DNA of 64,000 bases from Sepiola atlantica (lineage: Eukaryota > Mollusca > Cephalopoda > Sepiida > Sepiolidae): positions 78,319,445-78,383,444 of the forward strand of contig OY744523.1 in the NCBI GenBank assembly GCA_963556195.1. The letters are read 5' to 3'. Positions 50,331 to 61,734 of this stretch are shown here, in pieces (the stretch's first letter is position 1; each line of letters begins with the position of its first letter). The position numbers and the translations under genes were made by a program. The notes under the pieces are model-generated. The model was given only the letters and a program-made list of their open reading frames with translations. It did no database searches and was not told the DNA's origin.

Positions 50331-50331
50331 C
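50212..50331. repeat. converging (AAT)n-(ATT)n microsatellite
   Basis: AAT units run to about 50280 and switch directly to ATT units to about 50331. The whole forms a long self-complementary tract. The AAT half is the LINE tail; the ATT half may be the tail of an element in the opposite orientation or a later inversion. Poly-Asn and poly-Tyr frames across it are artefacts. Confidence 0.95.
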
Positions 50332-50690
50332 TACATAGTTTAACAACATCCTGTAAGTGAGCAAAATAAAATCCAAAGGAAATTGAGAACCCAAAACCCA
50401 GAACTATACATAATTATACAGAGGCTGAGTCGGAAAAGAGGAAAACTGGAAAGAACAGACTTTCGAACATTGATTGTTGTATCACATGATCAAAATGAAA
50501 GGTCAGCAATGAATGCAGAAGGTCAAGATAAAATATGGAACTTTCAATTCAATAGAAGAAACATGATTATAATGAAAGAAAGAAACGGATTTGCTAAATC
50601 CATTAATAGTTTGTTTCTAGTTTGTTTTTTTTAGACCTAAACAGAACAAGCCGATTAGCGGTTACTCAAAATGATTAGATACTTAAAACA
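50332..50690. other. spacer before LINE copy 2
   Basis: An open frame of 83 codons (50383-50634) has no recognised domain. It begins gaacccaaaacccagaac and may be further LINE debris, but I cannot place it. Confidence 0.4.
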
Positions 50691-52845
50691 GATATCACAT
50701 TAGAGACGCCCCATAGAGTAAAACCTTTTAGTTTCTTGCTGATCAGTGCGCAAATGAAGTTACCGAATGGGTCAAGGTAGACATTGAAGCGCATGTCCCA
50801 ATGCAGACATTCTATAGCAAACCCTACTCTCCACAATGGTTCACCTCGAACTGTGCAGCTGCTATTGCTCAGAAGTTACAAGCATTCTGCCAATTCAACC
50901 GCCATAAGTCAACTACAAATAGACAGAAATTTATTGCATACACAAATCATTGTAAGATATAATAGCCGCAGCTAAGAGAAGGGATACAGAGATGACCAGA
51001 AAATGCATTGAGTCACAGAAATTAGGGACTTGCGATTTCTGGAAAATCTAAAATAGTCTGGTGGATAATGGGCAATCAACAATTACCCCGCTATCCAACT
51101 ACAATGATGTCGTTTGAACGGTAACTAATAAGGCTGGACTACTTGCCCAGCTGTTCGCCTTGAACACCACTTTGGATTCTGCAAACCACTCTCTCCCAAA
51201 TTTCCTATTGTGGACTGAAGCCACACTCGATAACCTGATCATCACTCTTTTCCATAGCCGAGATATAATAAAAAACCTTGACACGTCCAAAGCATGTGAA
51301 CCTGATTATATCCCAGTTATAGTAATAAAGAAATGCTCTGCTGAGCCGGCCCGTCCTCTCCAAACTCTACAACAAATGTCTTGCCGAATCTTGCTTCCCT
51401 GATGGTTGGAAAATTGTCTCTGTGGTACTAGTCTTCAAGAATTCTGATGATAGAATTGACCTTCAAAATTATTGCCCCATCAGTCTACTCCCACTCTTCA
51501 CTAAAACTTTTGAATCCTCAATCAATCTAGCGATAGTCTGCCACCTCGTTAATGCTAAACTTCTTTCTGACCATCAGTATGGATTTAGGCAAGCACTGTC
51601 TACTGCGGATATCCAATGGTAATCTCGAACGCATATTCAATACACTGTACAAGGCAGGTGAGGCTAAGGCGGTAGCGCTTGATATATCCAAAGCCTTTGA
51701 CAAGGTGTGGCATAAAGGATTTCTCATAAAAATTAATTCATATGATATTAATGGACGAATATTTAATATAATTAGATCCTGCCTATCCAAAAAAAACATC
51801 CAGGTTGTCCTCAGTGGGTGTGCATTCAAACAACATGAGATAAATGCAGGTGTACCCCAGGGCTTGATCCTTGGGCCTTTATTGTTCCTGATTTTCATAA
51901 TCGACCTCCCTGATGAAATTGTGTCTGAGATGGGTATATTTGCTGATGACACCATGCTCTACTCTCGATATGTGGGTAAACAGACACATGCATATCCAAA
52001 GCAATGGCCGAATCCTTAGAAAATGACCTCCAGTCTGAAATGGAATGGGGTCATAAATGGATGGTAAAATTTAATGCTACTAAGACAACGCCCTTTTTCT
52101 TTTAACAACGACAAGAAATCGTTTCAACGACTGATTGCCATGGCTAATAACACCCTACCCAAGAGTCCAACATTCGAACTCTTTGGCCTGACATTCACAG
52201 GTTACATGAATTGGAACAAATACATACTGCCAAGGCTGCTGCAAAGAAAGTTGGCTCCTTCTACCACACTAGTAAACTTCTCACACCTGCCAATATCCTA
52301 TATCTCTACAAGGCCACCATTCACCCATGCATGGACTACTGATGTTACATCTGGGCTGGTGCATCAACCACTAGTCTCTTCCTCATAGACAGGGTCTAAA
52401 AAAGAATCTCTAATCTAATAGGTCCCACACTGTCCACCAAGCTTCAGTCCCTGTCCCATCGCCGCAATGTTGCATCCTTGTGCTTGTTTTACAGGTACTT
52501 CAATGGAATGTGCACTAACGAACTTGCTGCTCTGGCACCCCTTGACCTGAATACACTCGACCAACCCGACAATCAGCTAAATCCCATCCATTTACTTTGG
52601 AAATCCCCAGATGACAGAGGGCTTTCTACTCTAATAGCTTCTTTCCTCGAACTGCTAGACTTTGGAACCCTCTCCCTGCTTCCTGTTTCCTTGACTGTAC
52701 CAACATGCAAAAATTTAAACATTTTGCCACACATCTCCTCACTTAGGATTCCCCCTTTAAAACTGGCCCCTAATTTACATTAGTCCTTTACATATCAGTG
52801 GCAATGTGCTCCCTTGTTTGGGTTGAATTAAACTAAAAAAAAATG
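50691..52845 (+). pseudogene. non-LTR retrotransposon (LINE) ORF2 relic, copy 2
   Basis: Same family as 6640-9436 but 5' truncated: its start aligns with about 7300 of copy 1, after the endonuclease. The reverse transcriptase is better preserved: HQYGFRQALSTAD (about 51570-51610); motif A ALDISKAFDKVWHKG (about 51677-51720); motif B GVPQGLILGPLLFLIFIIDL (about 51850-51910), where the usual GVPQGS serine is Leu; motif C GIFADDTMLYS (about 51933-51966) with both catalytic aspartates. The C-terminal part is spread over other frames (ATIHPCMDY about 52315; NVASLCLFYRYF about 52470-52505). The 3' end is at cccttgtttgggttgaatt and an A run (about 52811-52845). Several frameshifts make it inactive. 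Confidence 0.9.
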
Positions 52846-52879
52846 TAAAGACTTGAGAAATTCATATAAAAGAACCGAG

Positions 52880-52938
52880 GAAAAGATTGGTAGAAAAGAT
52901 AGGTAGAAAACATTGGTAGAAAAAATTGGTAGAAAAGA
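52880..52938 (+). repeat. short tandem repeat attggtagaaaa, 4 copies
   Basis: Units of about 14-17 bp (gattggtagaaaa, gataggtagaaaa, cattggtagaaaa, aattggtagaaaa) follow the LINE tail. Confidence 0.85.
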
Positions 52939-53028
52939 GGTTCTCACTGATCCTACGATCAAGTGACAGAAATATACAAAGAATAAAAATGATTATGAAA
53001 AAAAAAAAAAGTATTAAAAAAAAGGAAG

Positions 53029-54126
53029 AGGCTATTTTGCCGAGACCGGCAAAATAACGACCCCCTCGTTATTTTGCCGGCTTATTTTTTTTTAACCTAA
53101 CTGTGATGGCCTTGTGAAAGAAAGCGTAATGAAATAAATAAGAGCAAATATTTAATAACAATTTATTTTCATCGTCATCATCAGTTGTGATTCTGTCGGT
53201 TATTTTAATCTTTTGAATATAAAAGAAATATCTGCGTTTAATACAAAAAACATTAAAAGTAAAAATTAATTAAATGAACGAAAATATTGCAAACAATTAG
53301 ATTCTTTAGTCGTATTTAGAAGTAATTTGCGTCGGATAAATAATGTTTTAGTTATTTAAGGAAAAAAATAACTCTTGTTAAGAAATCTGATCATTAAAAT
53401 AATTAAAGCCCGTAAAGAAATTAAATCAGATATAATTTTTTTTTTCAACAGTATGTATGTTTATATAATTTCAGTTTTATAAACAGTCTAAACAGCAATT
53501 TTAAAACTGATTTTTCACTATCTTTTCAGATAAATGTTAGGACCATTTCTCATCATTTCACTAAATTAACCATTAAATTGAATGTTTTTCTTGCGATAAA
53601 ATGACAGCAGTAGTAATTTTCAATAATTTCAACTGCTACATGTAACTACGAATTTTAATGCAAAGTTGAATTGTTTTTAAAAACAAACATTGTGAGGTAA
53701 TCCAGTAGAGAGTTATATTAAAAAAAAGTAGGCATAAACGGGGTTCAAAGCGAATTACTTTTACTTAAAAACATAATTTGTATTTTTTTGACAATAAAAA
53801 CAATACGTAAATGCATTTAAATGGATATAGAAATTCATCGTAGTTACTTAGTCTATGGTGAAATAAAACTTATCTTTTTCGTAAGTCGTGGCGAAAATTG
53901 CCGTATGAATTATTTATTTAATTTTAAAAAGTAGTCAGAAGTTTTAATTATTGGAAAAATGTTGAAATAAAAATAAACCGGCAGTTAAGTTGACTCGTGA
54001 AATCTTCACTGTAACAGTTAGGTTAAGTAAACATGAACCGGCAAAATAACAGCCCTATCGTTATTCTGCCGGGACCGGCAAAATAACGAGGGGGTCGTTA
54101 TTTTGCCGGGACCGGCAAAATAGCCT
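53029..54126. mobile_element. 1,098-bp non-autonomous element with 52-bp terminal inverted repeats
   Basis: The left end 53029-53080 and right end 54075-54126 are inverted repeats matching at 49 of 52 positions, both starting aggctattttgccg when read inwards. Each end also folds on itself: ccggcaaaataacga and its complement flank a 5-nt C loop (53046-53080) or G loop (54075-54109). A third, diverged hairpin of the same type lies at 54038-54072. The interior (53081-54037) is AT-rich with no transposase frame. A target-site duplication is not obvious. The class is undetermined; a cut-and-paste DNA element mobilised in trans is the simplest reading. Confidence 0.88.
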
Positions 54127-54334
54127 ATTCGTAAAAAAAAGTAACAAAAGGGCAAAGGAAGATCTGAATAGTTTAAAGTTGAAAAAACTACAAAAGAAAG
54201 CAAAGGTAGAATCGACATGGCTGCATTTGAAGAAAGAAACGAAATCCCTAACGAAATGACGGCTCATCTACACTTTAATAAAAAATATAAGACAAACAGG
54301 ACACATAAAAATAGTAAATATCTAAACTGAGTCA
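54127..54334. other. spacer
   Basis: A/G-rich sequence between the inverted-repeat element and a LINE tail; nothing recognised. Confidence 0.5.
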
Positions 54335-54595
54335 TCCGACTCGCAGCAAAATCCCACCCCTTTACTGTAGAGTTCTCTAGATGCCAAAAGATTTCCTACT
54401 CGAATAGCTTTTTTTCCTGGACCACTAGCTTATGAAATTCCGCCTCTGCTCCCTGTTTCCTCAGCCATACCAACATGCAGAAATTTAAATGTAATGTGAA
54501 CAAACATCTTGCTGCCCAACTCCCCACCCAGGTTGCGCCCTATCTCAGTAGCCCCTTATGATTGAGTAGCAATATGCCTTGAGGCAAACAAAAGA
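54335..54595 (+). pseudogene. LINE 3'-end fragment, same family as copies 1 and 2
   Basis: Aligns with the last few hundred bases of the 6.6-kb and 50.7-kb LINEs. Shared strings include gctccctgtttcctcag and accaacatgcagaaattta, then catcttgctgcccaactccc and an ending near gcaatatgccttgagg. It is too short to hold any domain core. Confidence 0.8.
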
Positions 54596-55674
54596 AATGG
54601 AGATTATATGCAAACAGATACGCCTTTTCTTCTAGGTTCTTCTTCGCTTCATGTATGTAAAACAAATGTCTGCATAACTTGTTCCAATTTATTTTATTTT
54701 TAAATGTTATATCTTTCTGATCTCATTTACACACTATTACTGTTATGTATAAAATAGCAACTTGTGTTTAATTAATCGTATTGAATGAATCGTTTACAAT
54801 AGGTGAATTGTACTTTGGCTGTAAATAACCTGAAAGCAAATAAATAAATATGGCAAATGTGAATATCTTCCACTCTATAATAAAATCGATAGCAAGTAAA
54901 AATAAAACTGCCAGACGAATCTCTTTCGAGTGTTTAGTGGGATAGAGAAAAAAATAGCAAGTCAGACTGTTAAAACGGTGTTAAAACGAATTCGGATAGA
55001 AATCTATCATTCTATTTCCATAATGAAAAGTTTTCTTTTTTTCCCTTTCTTCTTTCTGTACCAATTGATATTTAAAAAAAAAACTTTCCTGTTTTAAACA
55101 TTTTCTTCTTTCTTTTTTAAACTTCACTGATTTAAGCATTATATTATATGATATATATTATATAGTGCAAACACTAACGAAGCCTAATTTTTTCATCATT
55201 TTTGACAGACGGTGTACACTCATCTAAGAACAACTGTTCTTTTTATTTCTTCTATTAGTTAACAGGATCTAATTTGAGTGTGAAAATAATAGTCAGAAAA
55301 AGAATGCGGGCGGGGGGAGGGGGAGATATTTTGTGGTTCAAAATGAAACACTTTGCTGCTACCTCCTTTTGTTTCCCTTCCTCCCACCTTTCCCTTCCAT
55401 CCTTGTAGTATTTCATAATAGTCAATTGGATCCAGCAGGATTCAGCAGCTGCTTGTCAAGTTTGAGAAAGTCCACTTTATAAATCTATGCCTAATGGTCA
55501 TTTATCTTCTCTATTCAAATTATATGGATTCATAGAAAAAAAAATTGTATAAGAATTATTATTTTACAAATATATAGGTGAAAATACATATTATATTCAT
55601 ACATACACACACACACAAGCATATACACCTGTGCACAAATACATATGCTCACACATATAAATACAATCACTCAC

Positions 55675-55706
<32 letters not shown>

Positions 55707-56919
55707 GTGTGTGTGTGTCTGTGTATAAGTGGGTGTTTCTGTATGAATCCATTTGCTGCTTATGATGTTAGAAAAGAAAAAGAAAAATCCTGTCAAGAAA
55801 TAATTAAAGAAGAATCAGTTTCGCTTGATGAACTGATATTTTATCATGGAGCTAATCTGTGACAAGGAGTCAAAAGAAAAAGTAAGGAAACACATAAAAA
55901 GAAATGGAATAAAGAATGGAGGTGTGAGTAGGGGGAGTGGGGTATTACTTAACGTCCAAAGAGAGAGAGGGGGGAGGGAAGGGGATAGATGGGGAAAGAG
56001 GGGGCATGTGTGTGGAAAATGGGATTAGGGATTAAGTAGAGATAGCCCTGAAAAAAAAACAGTGAAAGGGTAGAAGGAAGCTTTGAAAAAGTTATGGACA
56101 ACATAAAGAGGCCGTGTAAAAAATGAAAGGACAGAAAAAAGAAAAAACGTATTTGAAATGAAAAAAAAAAACAACCCATAAAGTAAACAGAAATAGAAAA
56201 CAGGAAAAAAAGATAAAAATGATGTTCTAAAAGATACATAAATATATGCGTTTATATATTATCTAAATGTGTGCTACTTGATATTTTCAGCTTTTCATAG
56301 ACCAGGGGTTCAAGACGTTTTCTTGATTCTTTTCTTGGAAGGATTCTATATTCATGAAAAAAAGAGACAACAACGATTCTGACCAGATTTTGATTTAAAT
56401 TAATTAATGGATCTCAATTTTCTTAGCTCAGAGTTGCTTCTGGGTCATCTTCAAGGGAAGTCAATATTTTTAATTTCCTCATTTTTCATGAATCTTAAAT
56501 GGCATTTAGCTTACCTAAAATCGTGGCAGTAACTGAAGTTCTTATGTTAGTCTCTAGCTGATCCCACAGTCATTCTCTGTCAATTGTATCATATAAGTCA
56601 TCACATTTGGGCGCGATGTCTACACTTCATCGCAGCAGTATATAATTCTCCAATAATAAGCAACATATGGTGATTTTCTCCTTTGATTGTTTAACTTTCA
56701 CTGGCTAATAAAAACATTGTTTTTTAAAAAGAATAAATAAAACGATCCCGCTAACTTTTATTCATAGCAATTTTTTTATAATATGAATATTTCTCTTTTC
56801 AAAGCAAATCTATTTGGCAAAAAATCGTTAAGTGCAACAAGCCATGCAAAGAAACAGGTAGAAGTTATTTACATCCACATACAGTCTGAATGTTTGTCCA
56901 AGGCCACTTTAAACCTGGA
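54596..56919. other. non-coding sequence with CA/GT and G-rich tracts
   Basis: Contains a (CA)n/(TGTA)n region at about 55604-55725, a gcgggcggggggagggggag run at about 55305-55325, and the strong G-tract cluster listed separately. Frames at 55578-55862, 55846-56028 and 55949-56239 (-) are compositional. No gene is called. Confidence 0.55.
55969..56004 (+). other. G-quadruplex-capable motif
   Basis: Five G tracts of 3-6 bases (55969-55974, 55976-55978, 55981-55984, 55991-55994, 56000-56004) are separated by loops of 1-6 nt. This meets the usual G3+N1-7 rule for intramolecular quadruplex formation on the + strand. Biological use is unknown. Confidence 0.7.
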
Positions 56920-57010
56920 TATGGTAGTTATGACACAACGGATAAAGTTGTTAAGTAATAATCAATACTAAATGAGAGTTTTCTGGGGATTCAATTCTCT
57001 CTACCAGTGA
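56920..57010 (+). repeat. decayed tRNA-derived SINE fragment
   Basis: tgacacaacggataaag at 56931-56947 corresponds to tggcgcaatggataaag at 1674, and a ggattcaattctctct B-box region at about 56987-57002 corresponds to ggttcaattctcag at 1727. Probably the same SINE family, without the flanking inverted repeat. Confidence 0.5.
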
Positions 57011-57114
57011 TGCTAACTAAGAATATAATTAGGAATGACTTAATTGTTCTTGTCAAAGTTGATATTTATATTTGACACTGCGTTTCTCTGGATCACTTTC
57101 CTCCTCATGTACAG

Positions 57115-57478
57115 ATTAATGTTGATGAGGAGAATAGACCGAAGGAAATCACTTTAAATAATGATGACCCAAAACTTTCAGACAAGAATGAAGTTTCCAT
57201 GACTGTTGGAAAGATTACCAAAGAGAAAAAGAGCAAAAGGAAGTAAATGCATGGGAATTCCCAAAATATCATTCGAAAGACTAAATGACCTCATCAATTC
57301 CCCCTTCCATTGTTTGAAACTCATACAGTTTGAACTAGCTGAAATACCTGTCTCAGAACAGGTTAAAAATAATGAGGCATGCTGGGAACCTTTACTAGTA
57401 AGTACAAGAGATCAAATGCTCAAATATTTCAAATCAATTGAAACATTGTTTGCTATGTTCAGAAGTGTGTCAAAATAG
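57115..57478 (+). other. possible decayed exon of an unrecognised protein
   Basis: A good acceptor (tttcctcctcatgtacag, ending 57114) is followed by 43 codons starting INVDEENRPKEITLNNDD and ending KKSKRK before TAA at 57244-57246. In another frame, 57206-57478 stays open and reads a protein-like stretch (ISFERLNDLINSPFHCLKL, then WEPLLVSTRDQML), with a donor-like gtaagt at about 57399. The two frames differ by one register, so this could be one exon with a frameshift or two chance frames. I do not recognise the family. Confidence 0.22.
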
Positions 57479-58207
57479 AGATTACGGAACAAATGTTATG
57501 TTTCATTTTATGAAAATCAGTTTCCAGTAGGGGAACTTACAATGAGAATCCATATCATTTTCTATCTGTTAGTTATTGTTGAAGTCTCATTCAAATCAGA
57601 GGTAAGGGTGAGGGTGTTTATGTTCACTCAAAAAACTTTAAAAAGTGAAAAAGTCACAACACTTGATGCAACCAAAGATATTAATGACAAAAAGATAAAG
57701 TTATGAGCTAAGAAAGGTTTTCTAATTTGGTGGTAGCTTTTAACCTCATTCAAATCAGAGCTAAAATATTTCAAGTGGTTGGGGGAAGGAGGTTATGACC
57801 CCCTTGGGGATCTCATTAAAGAAAAAAATACGATTGACTTATGACAATCTACATAAGTAGATATCATTCCTACCAAATTTGAAGTATGTCGGTTAGGGTT
57901 ACGGTTAGTGTTAGTTGTCGGACAGACTTCCGAGAATAATCTATGTATTTTATAAAGAAGATGCAAATAGAAATCAAAGCTTTTGACGACATCATGAAAG
58001 GAGCATTTCATTTGAAAGAGAACATTTGAAACGTTAAAAAACTCAAGGAAATTTAAATATGAATTCTAAAATTGAAAATAAGATGTAACATTCTTTTATT
58101 TGAAAGCGTTTTAGTTTTATTTGCAAGAAAATACACCCAATTTTTTATATTACAATGTGAATGTCATTGCAATAAAAAGTGGATTAGAATAAGTTATGTT
58201 TATAACA
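57479..58207. other. non-coding sequence
   Basis: Holds a telomere-like gttagggtta fragment at about 57893. Short frames (57793-58011 -, 58072-58290 +) have no domain. Confidence 0.5.
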
Positions 58208-58440
58208 ATATGATATTGGCAAGTGCAACTCTTTTGGGAACCAAAGTTTTCCTTCAACCATCATTGCTTTCAATCATTGTCTTCTTTTGATCATCGTCGT
58301 TTTCAAGTCTTCCTTCAACCATCATTGTTTCAATCATTTTCACTTTCAATCACTGTCACTTTCAAGTTATTTAATGGTCTGGTTCCAAATCAGCCGGTGC
58401 TTTTATCACAGTTAACATAGCCGTCATGCATGGCGCATTG
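58208..58440 (-). repeat. putative degraded LTR (distal copy)
   Basis: Shares blocks with 59930-60075 in the same order: gcaagtgcaactct / gcaagagcaactct, cgttttcaagtcttcc, and tttttatcacagtta followed by atgcatggc. An internal ttcaaccatcattg(c)tttcaatc duplication makes this copy longer. The pair flanks the pol relic below, as LTRs would. Confidence 0.5.
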
Positions 58441-59850
58441 GGGGGGGGGGTAGGCTGTGTCTATTACACTCTCGTCTTATCTCATCATCACACATGCATC
58501 AGCTATGGGGAGGTCTCTTTAGTATGTGGCTTCTTTAAAAATGCGGCATGTCAGGTTCGGTCATTTTGAGGTGGTCTTCTTGATTTCTGCTGCTGGCACT
58601 GTCACTTGGATGATCAAGGCCATCATCGATCAAGTGATCAGCCTCATTATCTATCATCAGCACATTTTGCCATTACTCGACACTGCAGTTTAGCTTTCCT
58701 CAGAAATTCTCATCATCCGAGAACATGGACGGAGGTCTCTTACATGGCGAGGCACTCCATCTAAGTACACCATTGTGGGAGCCCACCACTTCTATCACAG
58801 TCCTCATCCTCCATTCACTAATGCACCCACCAGCACTGCGTCCCCTTTTTCAAAGATCCCATGCTTGCATTCTGTTGACAGTGGAAGAGCTTCATAGACA
58901 CTAATCATCTGGAATTCATACCGATACAATGCATTAGCTAGAGCAGAAGCACTGTGGACATTATTCTTAGGTGTGATATTGTACCAATAAACCGTCTCTT
59001 GGGCAGTAATCGGTTGTACTGATCTGTGGGATTGCTCAACTGAAACGCAGCTCTCAGCTCCTGCTGTTAAACACTGTGCCATTGTCAGACATGATTTCTT
59101 TGGGTGAGCATTCTCAAGGAAAATAGAGTTGAGACACGGAATCACAGCGACCGAATTCTCTCATTGCATGAGTTGTCAGATTACAAAATGGGTGGCTTAC
59201 AATCGATGAGGGTCAGGTAGTGAGGACCCCCATGAAGGGTAATATCCATACGTTTAAAATTCTAGTTTCCCCATTTGCAATCGAATTGGAACCGAGGTCG
59301 CCTTCTTGATTTAGTCGTCTTGTGACAAGCTTGCTTCCACAATGAACCTCATTATTTATAAAGTCACCTTCAGACCAAATCGTTGCCAGCTGAACGCTGA
59401 AAATCAGTGTCTTTGACAAAGAGTGCTGGTGTAGCCACACATGCATAAAACGGCTGATCAGGAAATTGAACCTCCTCTGACTTAGAGTCAAATTCTCCAC
59501 TAAGAGCTTTGATTGCATCCGTTCCCATCGAGAGGTCGAACTTAAGTGGGTCTTCAACCATTATCAGAACATCAACCACCCTTCCATTTCCCAGTCAGAG
59601 GCTGAAGAATGCAACTCCATATCTTTGCATTCCACTATCGATAATAACAGTCTGCTTTTGCCATGTCCAACATACTTTCTTGATCATTATGGTGCAGAAA
59701 CACATGGAATCAACACACCATTTCCTACACACAGTTGGGATCATTGAGTTCACCTCTTGTTCAGGGATGAAGCTGACACATATCAGTAGTCTGCTTACTA
59801 TTTTTCCAGGCAATTCATCCGTCATCACATTTCCTGAGTATGTTGTTGAG
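58441..59850 (-). pseudogene. LTR retrotransposon pol relic, reverse transcriptase deleted
   Basis: Minus-strand segments in pol order. A protease-region block reads VVDVLIMVEDPL and MGTDAIKALSGEF (about 59580-59500), then FPDQPFYACVATP (about 59465-59425). After broken sequence, an integrase C-terminal block reads ETVYWYNITPKNN and ALANALYRYEF (59005-58910), then GDAVLVG (about 58830) and VIEVVGSHNGVLRWS (about 58797-58750). The reverse transcriptase and RNase H that should lie between protease and integrase are missing, and gag is absent, so this is an internally deleted, inactive copy with many stops. Family placement among LTR elements is uncertain. Confidence 0.6.
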
Positions 59851-59929
59851 TGGCATCATGGTTATGATAAATAGTAGTGGTGATAGGGAGTTTCCTAGGA
59901 AAAAGCTCTCACGAAGTTGAGATAGCTAA

Positions 59930-60075
59930 TAAGATTCGCAAGAGCAACTCTCTTTCGACCGTCATCGTTTTCAAGTCTTCCTCCAACTGCCATCGCTTTT
60001 AAGTCATTTCACGGCCAGAACGAATAACTGTCTGTTTTTATCACAGTTAGTGGAACCAGTATGCATGGCACAGGC
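59930..60075 (-). repeat. putative degraded LTR (proximal copy)
   Basis: Partner of 58208-58440; see shared blocks there. Similarity is patchy, as expected for an old insertion. Target-site duplications could not be identified. Confidence 0.5.
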
Positions 60076-61734
60076 GATCCTATGTCGCTTACATCGGAGA
60101 ATAGGCTTTGTACATCACTAACAATAATGAATGTATTTATCAGAGAGAATAAAAAGATAATGAAGAGAATTCTGAAAAATGTAGATCCATAATGTTTTGT
60201 ACTATTAAGAATTTTGCATGAATAGAAATGAATGTTTACAAGTCCAAAGTCAAAGCTTGGTATTTCAGTTCTTGAGATGGCTTTTAAAATCTGCATATTT
60301 GATGTTATTGAAACTTCATATGAGAGCCGATTATTTGCAAAAGGTCCATTTCTTGATTATCCTTATTTCGTTTCATCATATCAGCTTTCCTAGAGGAGAT
60401 TATATTATGATTGTTTTAGGAAATGAGTTAGGCTTCATTTACCAGTCAAAATTGCTATGATATTTGCAGTTATTATAGTGATGAGTTTGTGTAAGTTTCA
60501 AATGCAAAGTGGTAGTTATATACTTTCCAGTGGTAACTGAAGGCAGTTAACAAGGAGAAGTCTTCAAGCATTTCAATGTTAGATACAGTGGTAGCAGTAG
60601 AGACAGGAGGAGGGTGAATGGACCGGATGGTTTCAGCATATGCATTAATCTGGCTCGAACTTAAATTCTGTCAAATTCTTTTGAACATCGCTATGATGTT
60701 AAAGTTTGAAATTTTATTCCTTATCTAATATATAAAATTATTTTGTCGGAGTTTATCATCGGTAGGTTTATTCCTAAAAACTTAAATCTGTTTTGCTAAA
60801 AAGATTTGATCTCAATTTACCCACTGTTCTTAAAAATCTAAATTTTAGTTCCAATCTATTTCATCGATTTCTATAATTGAACCAATCATTATTTCGTTTT
60901 AGAAAAGGCAGTATTTCTATGCACCAGTGATAGATCAGAGAAAATTATATCGACTTAACATCCAATGCACTCTCCGATTTGCTTGCATTATTCTGTTGGT
61001 AAAATCATTTGGTGTTCAACTGCCATTTAAACCAACACACTCTCTGATTGGCTAAAATTATTCACAGCTGAAAATGCCAACAAATAAAAATCGTTCTGTT
61101 TCTTATTTCCCATAATTGTTTGCTACTTGAAAGTGCATATTTTTTCATTTCTATTTCAGTCATGTAAATTATTTTGAATTAAATGGGTTTCTACATCAAT
61201 TTGCTAGCATTATTTTACGTGTAACATATCCTCCATTGGACTCCCAGGCTAGTAAAATACGTAATTTATTAAATAAACACCGAAAATTTCATTAAAACTG
61301 AATAATACTTTGCTTTTTTCATTAAGAAATTAACACATTAGTTTAGAAAAAGTAGTCCCCTAGTAGATTTGGTAGGGACATATGAGCCCCTAGCAATAGC
61401 AATGGATGTTGGTACTATTACTTGAAAAAAGTTTCATTTTGTATATTGTTTTTAATACAACTTCCAATAATTTTAGCTGATTTGAATGTTTTTAAATATA
61501 AGCAGTTAACTTTTCTAGATTGTCTTTTAAAACTATTCAATTATAAGCTTTATTTTTTTAAATAAGTCACTATATTGAAATAAATAAATCTGTTTGTGAC
61601 AAACTCAGCTATTGTTTAATCTCCTATTTTCTATGTCTGTAACATCAACAATTACATTATCATCTATTTATATGTACACAAAACACGATGACAGTACAAA
61701 GAAAAAAAAAACCTAAACCAGACACGATGTAGAA
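60076..61734. other. AT-rich non-coding sequence
   Basis: Two open frames (60009-60296 -, 60218-60460 +) overlap on opposite strands and show no domain. A ccaacacactctctgattggcta block near 61030 resembles ccaatgcactctccgatttgctt near 60960, a small degenerate duplication. No gene is called. Confidence 0.5.

Noticed and set aside
49470..50394. Poly-Asn and poly-Tyr proteins
   Set aside because: Translations of AAT/ATT microsatellites.
55578..56239. Short open frames near the CA/GT and G-rich tracts
   Set aside because: They follow simple-sequence composition, overlap on opposite strands and have no domain.
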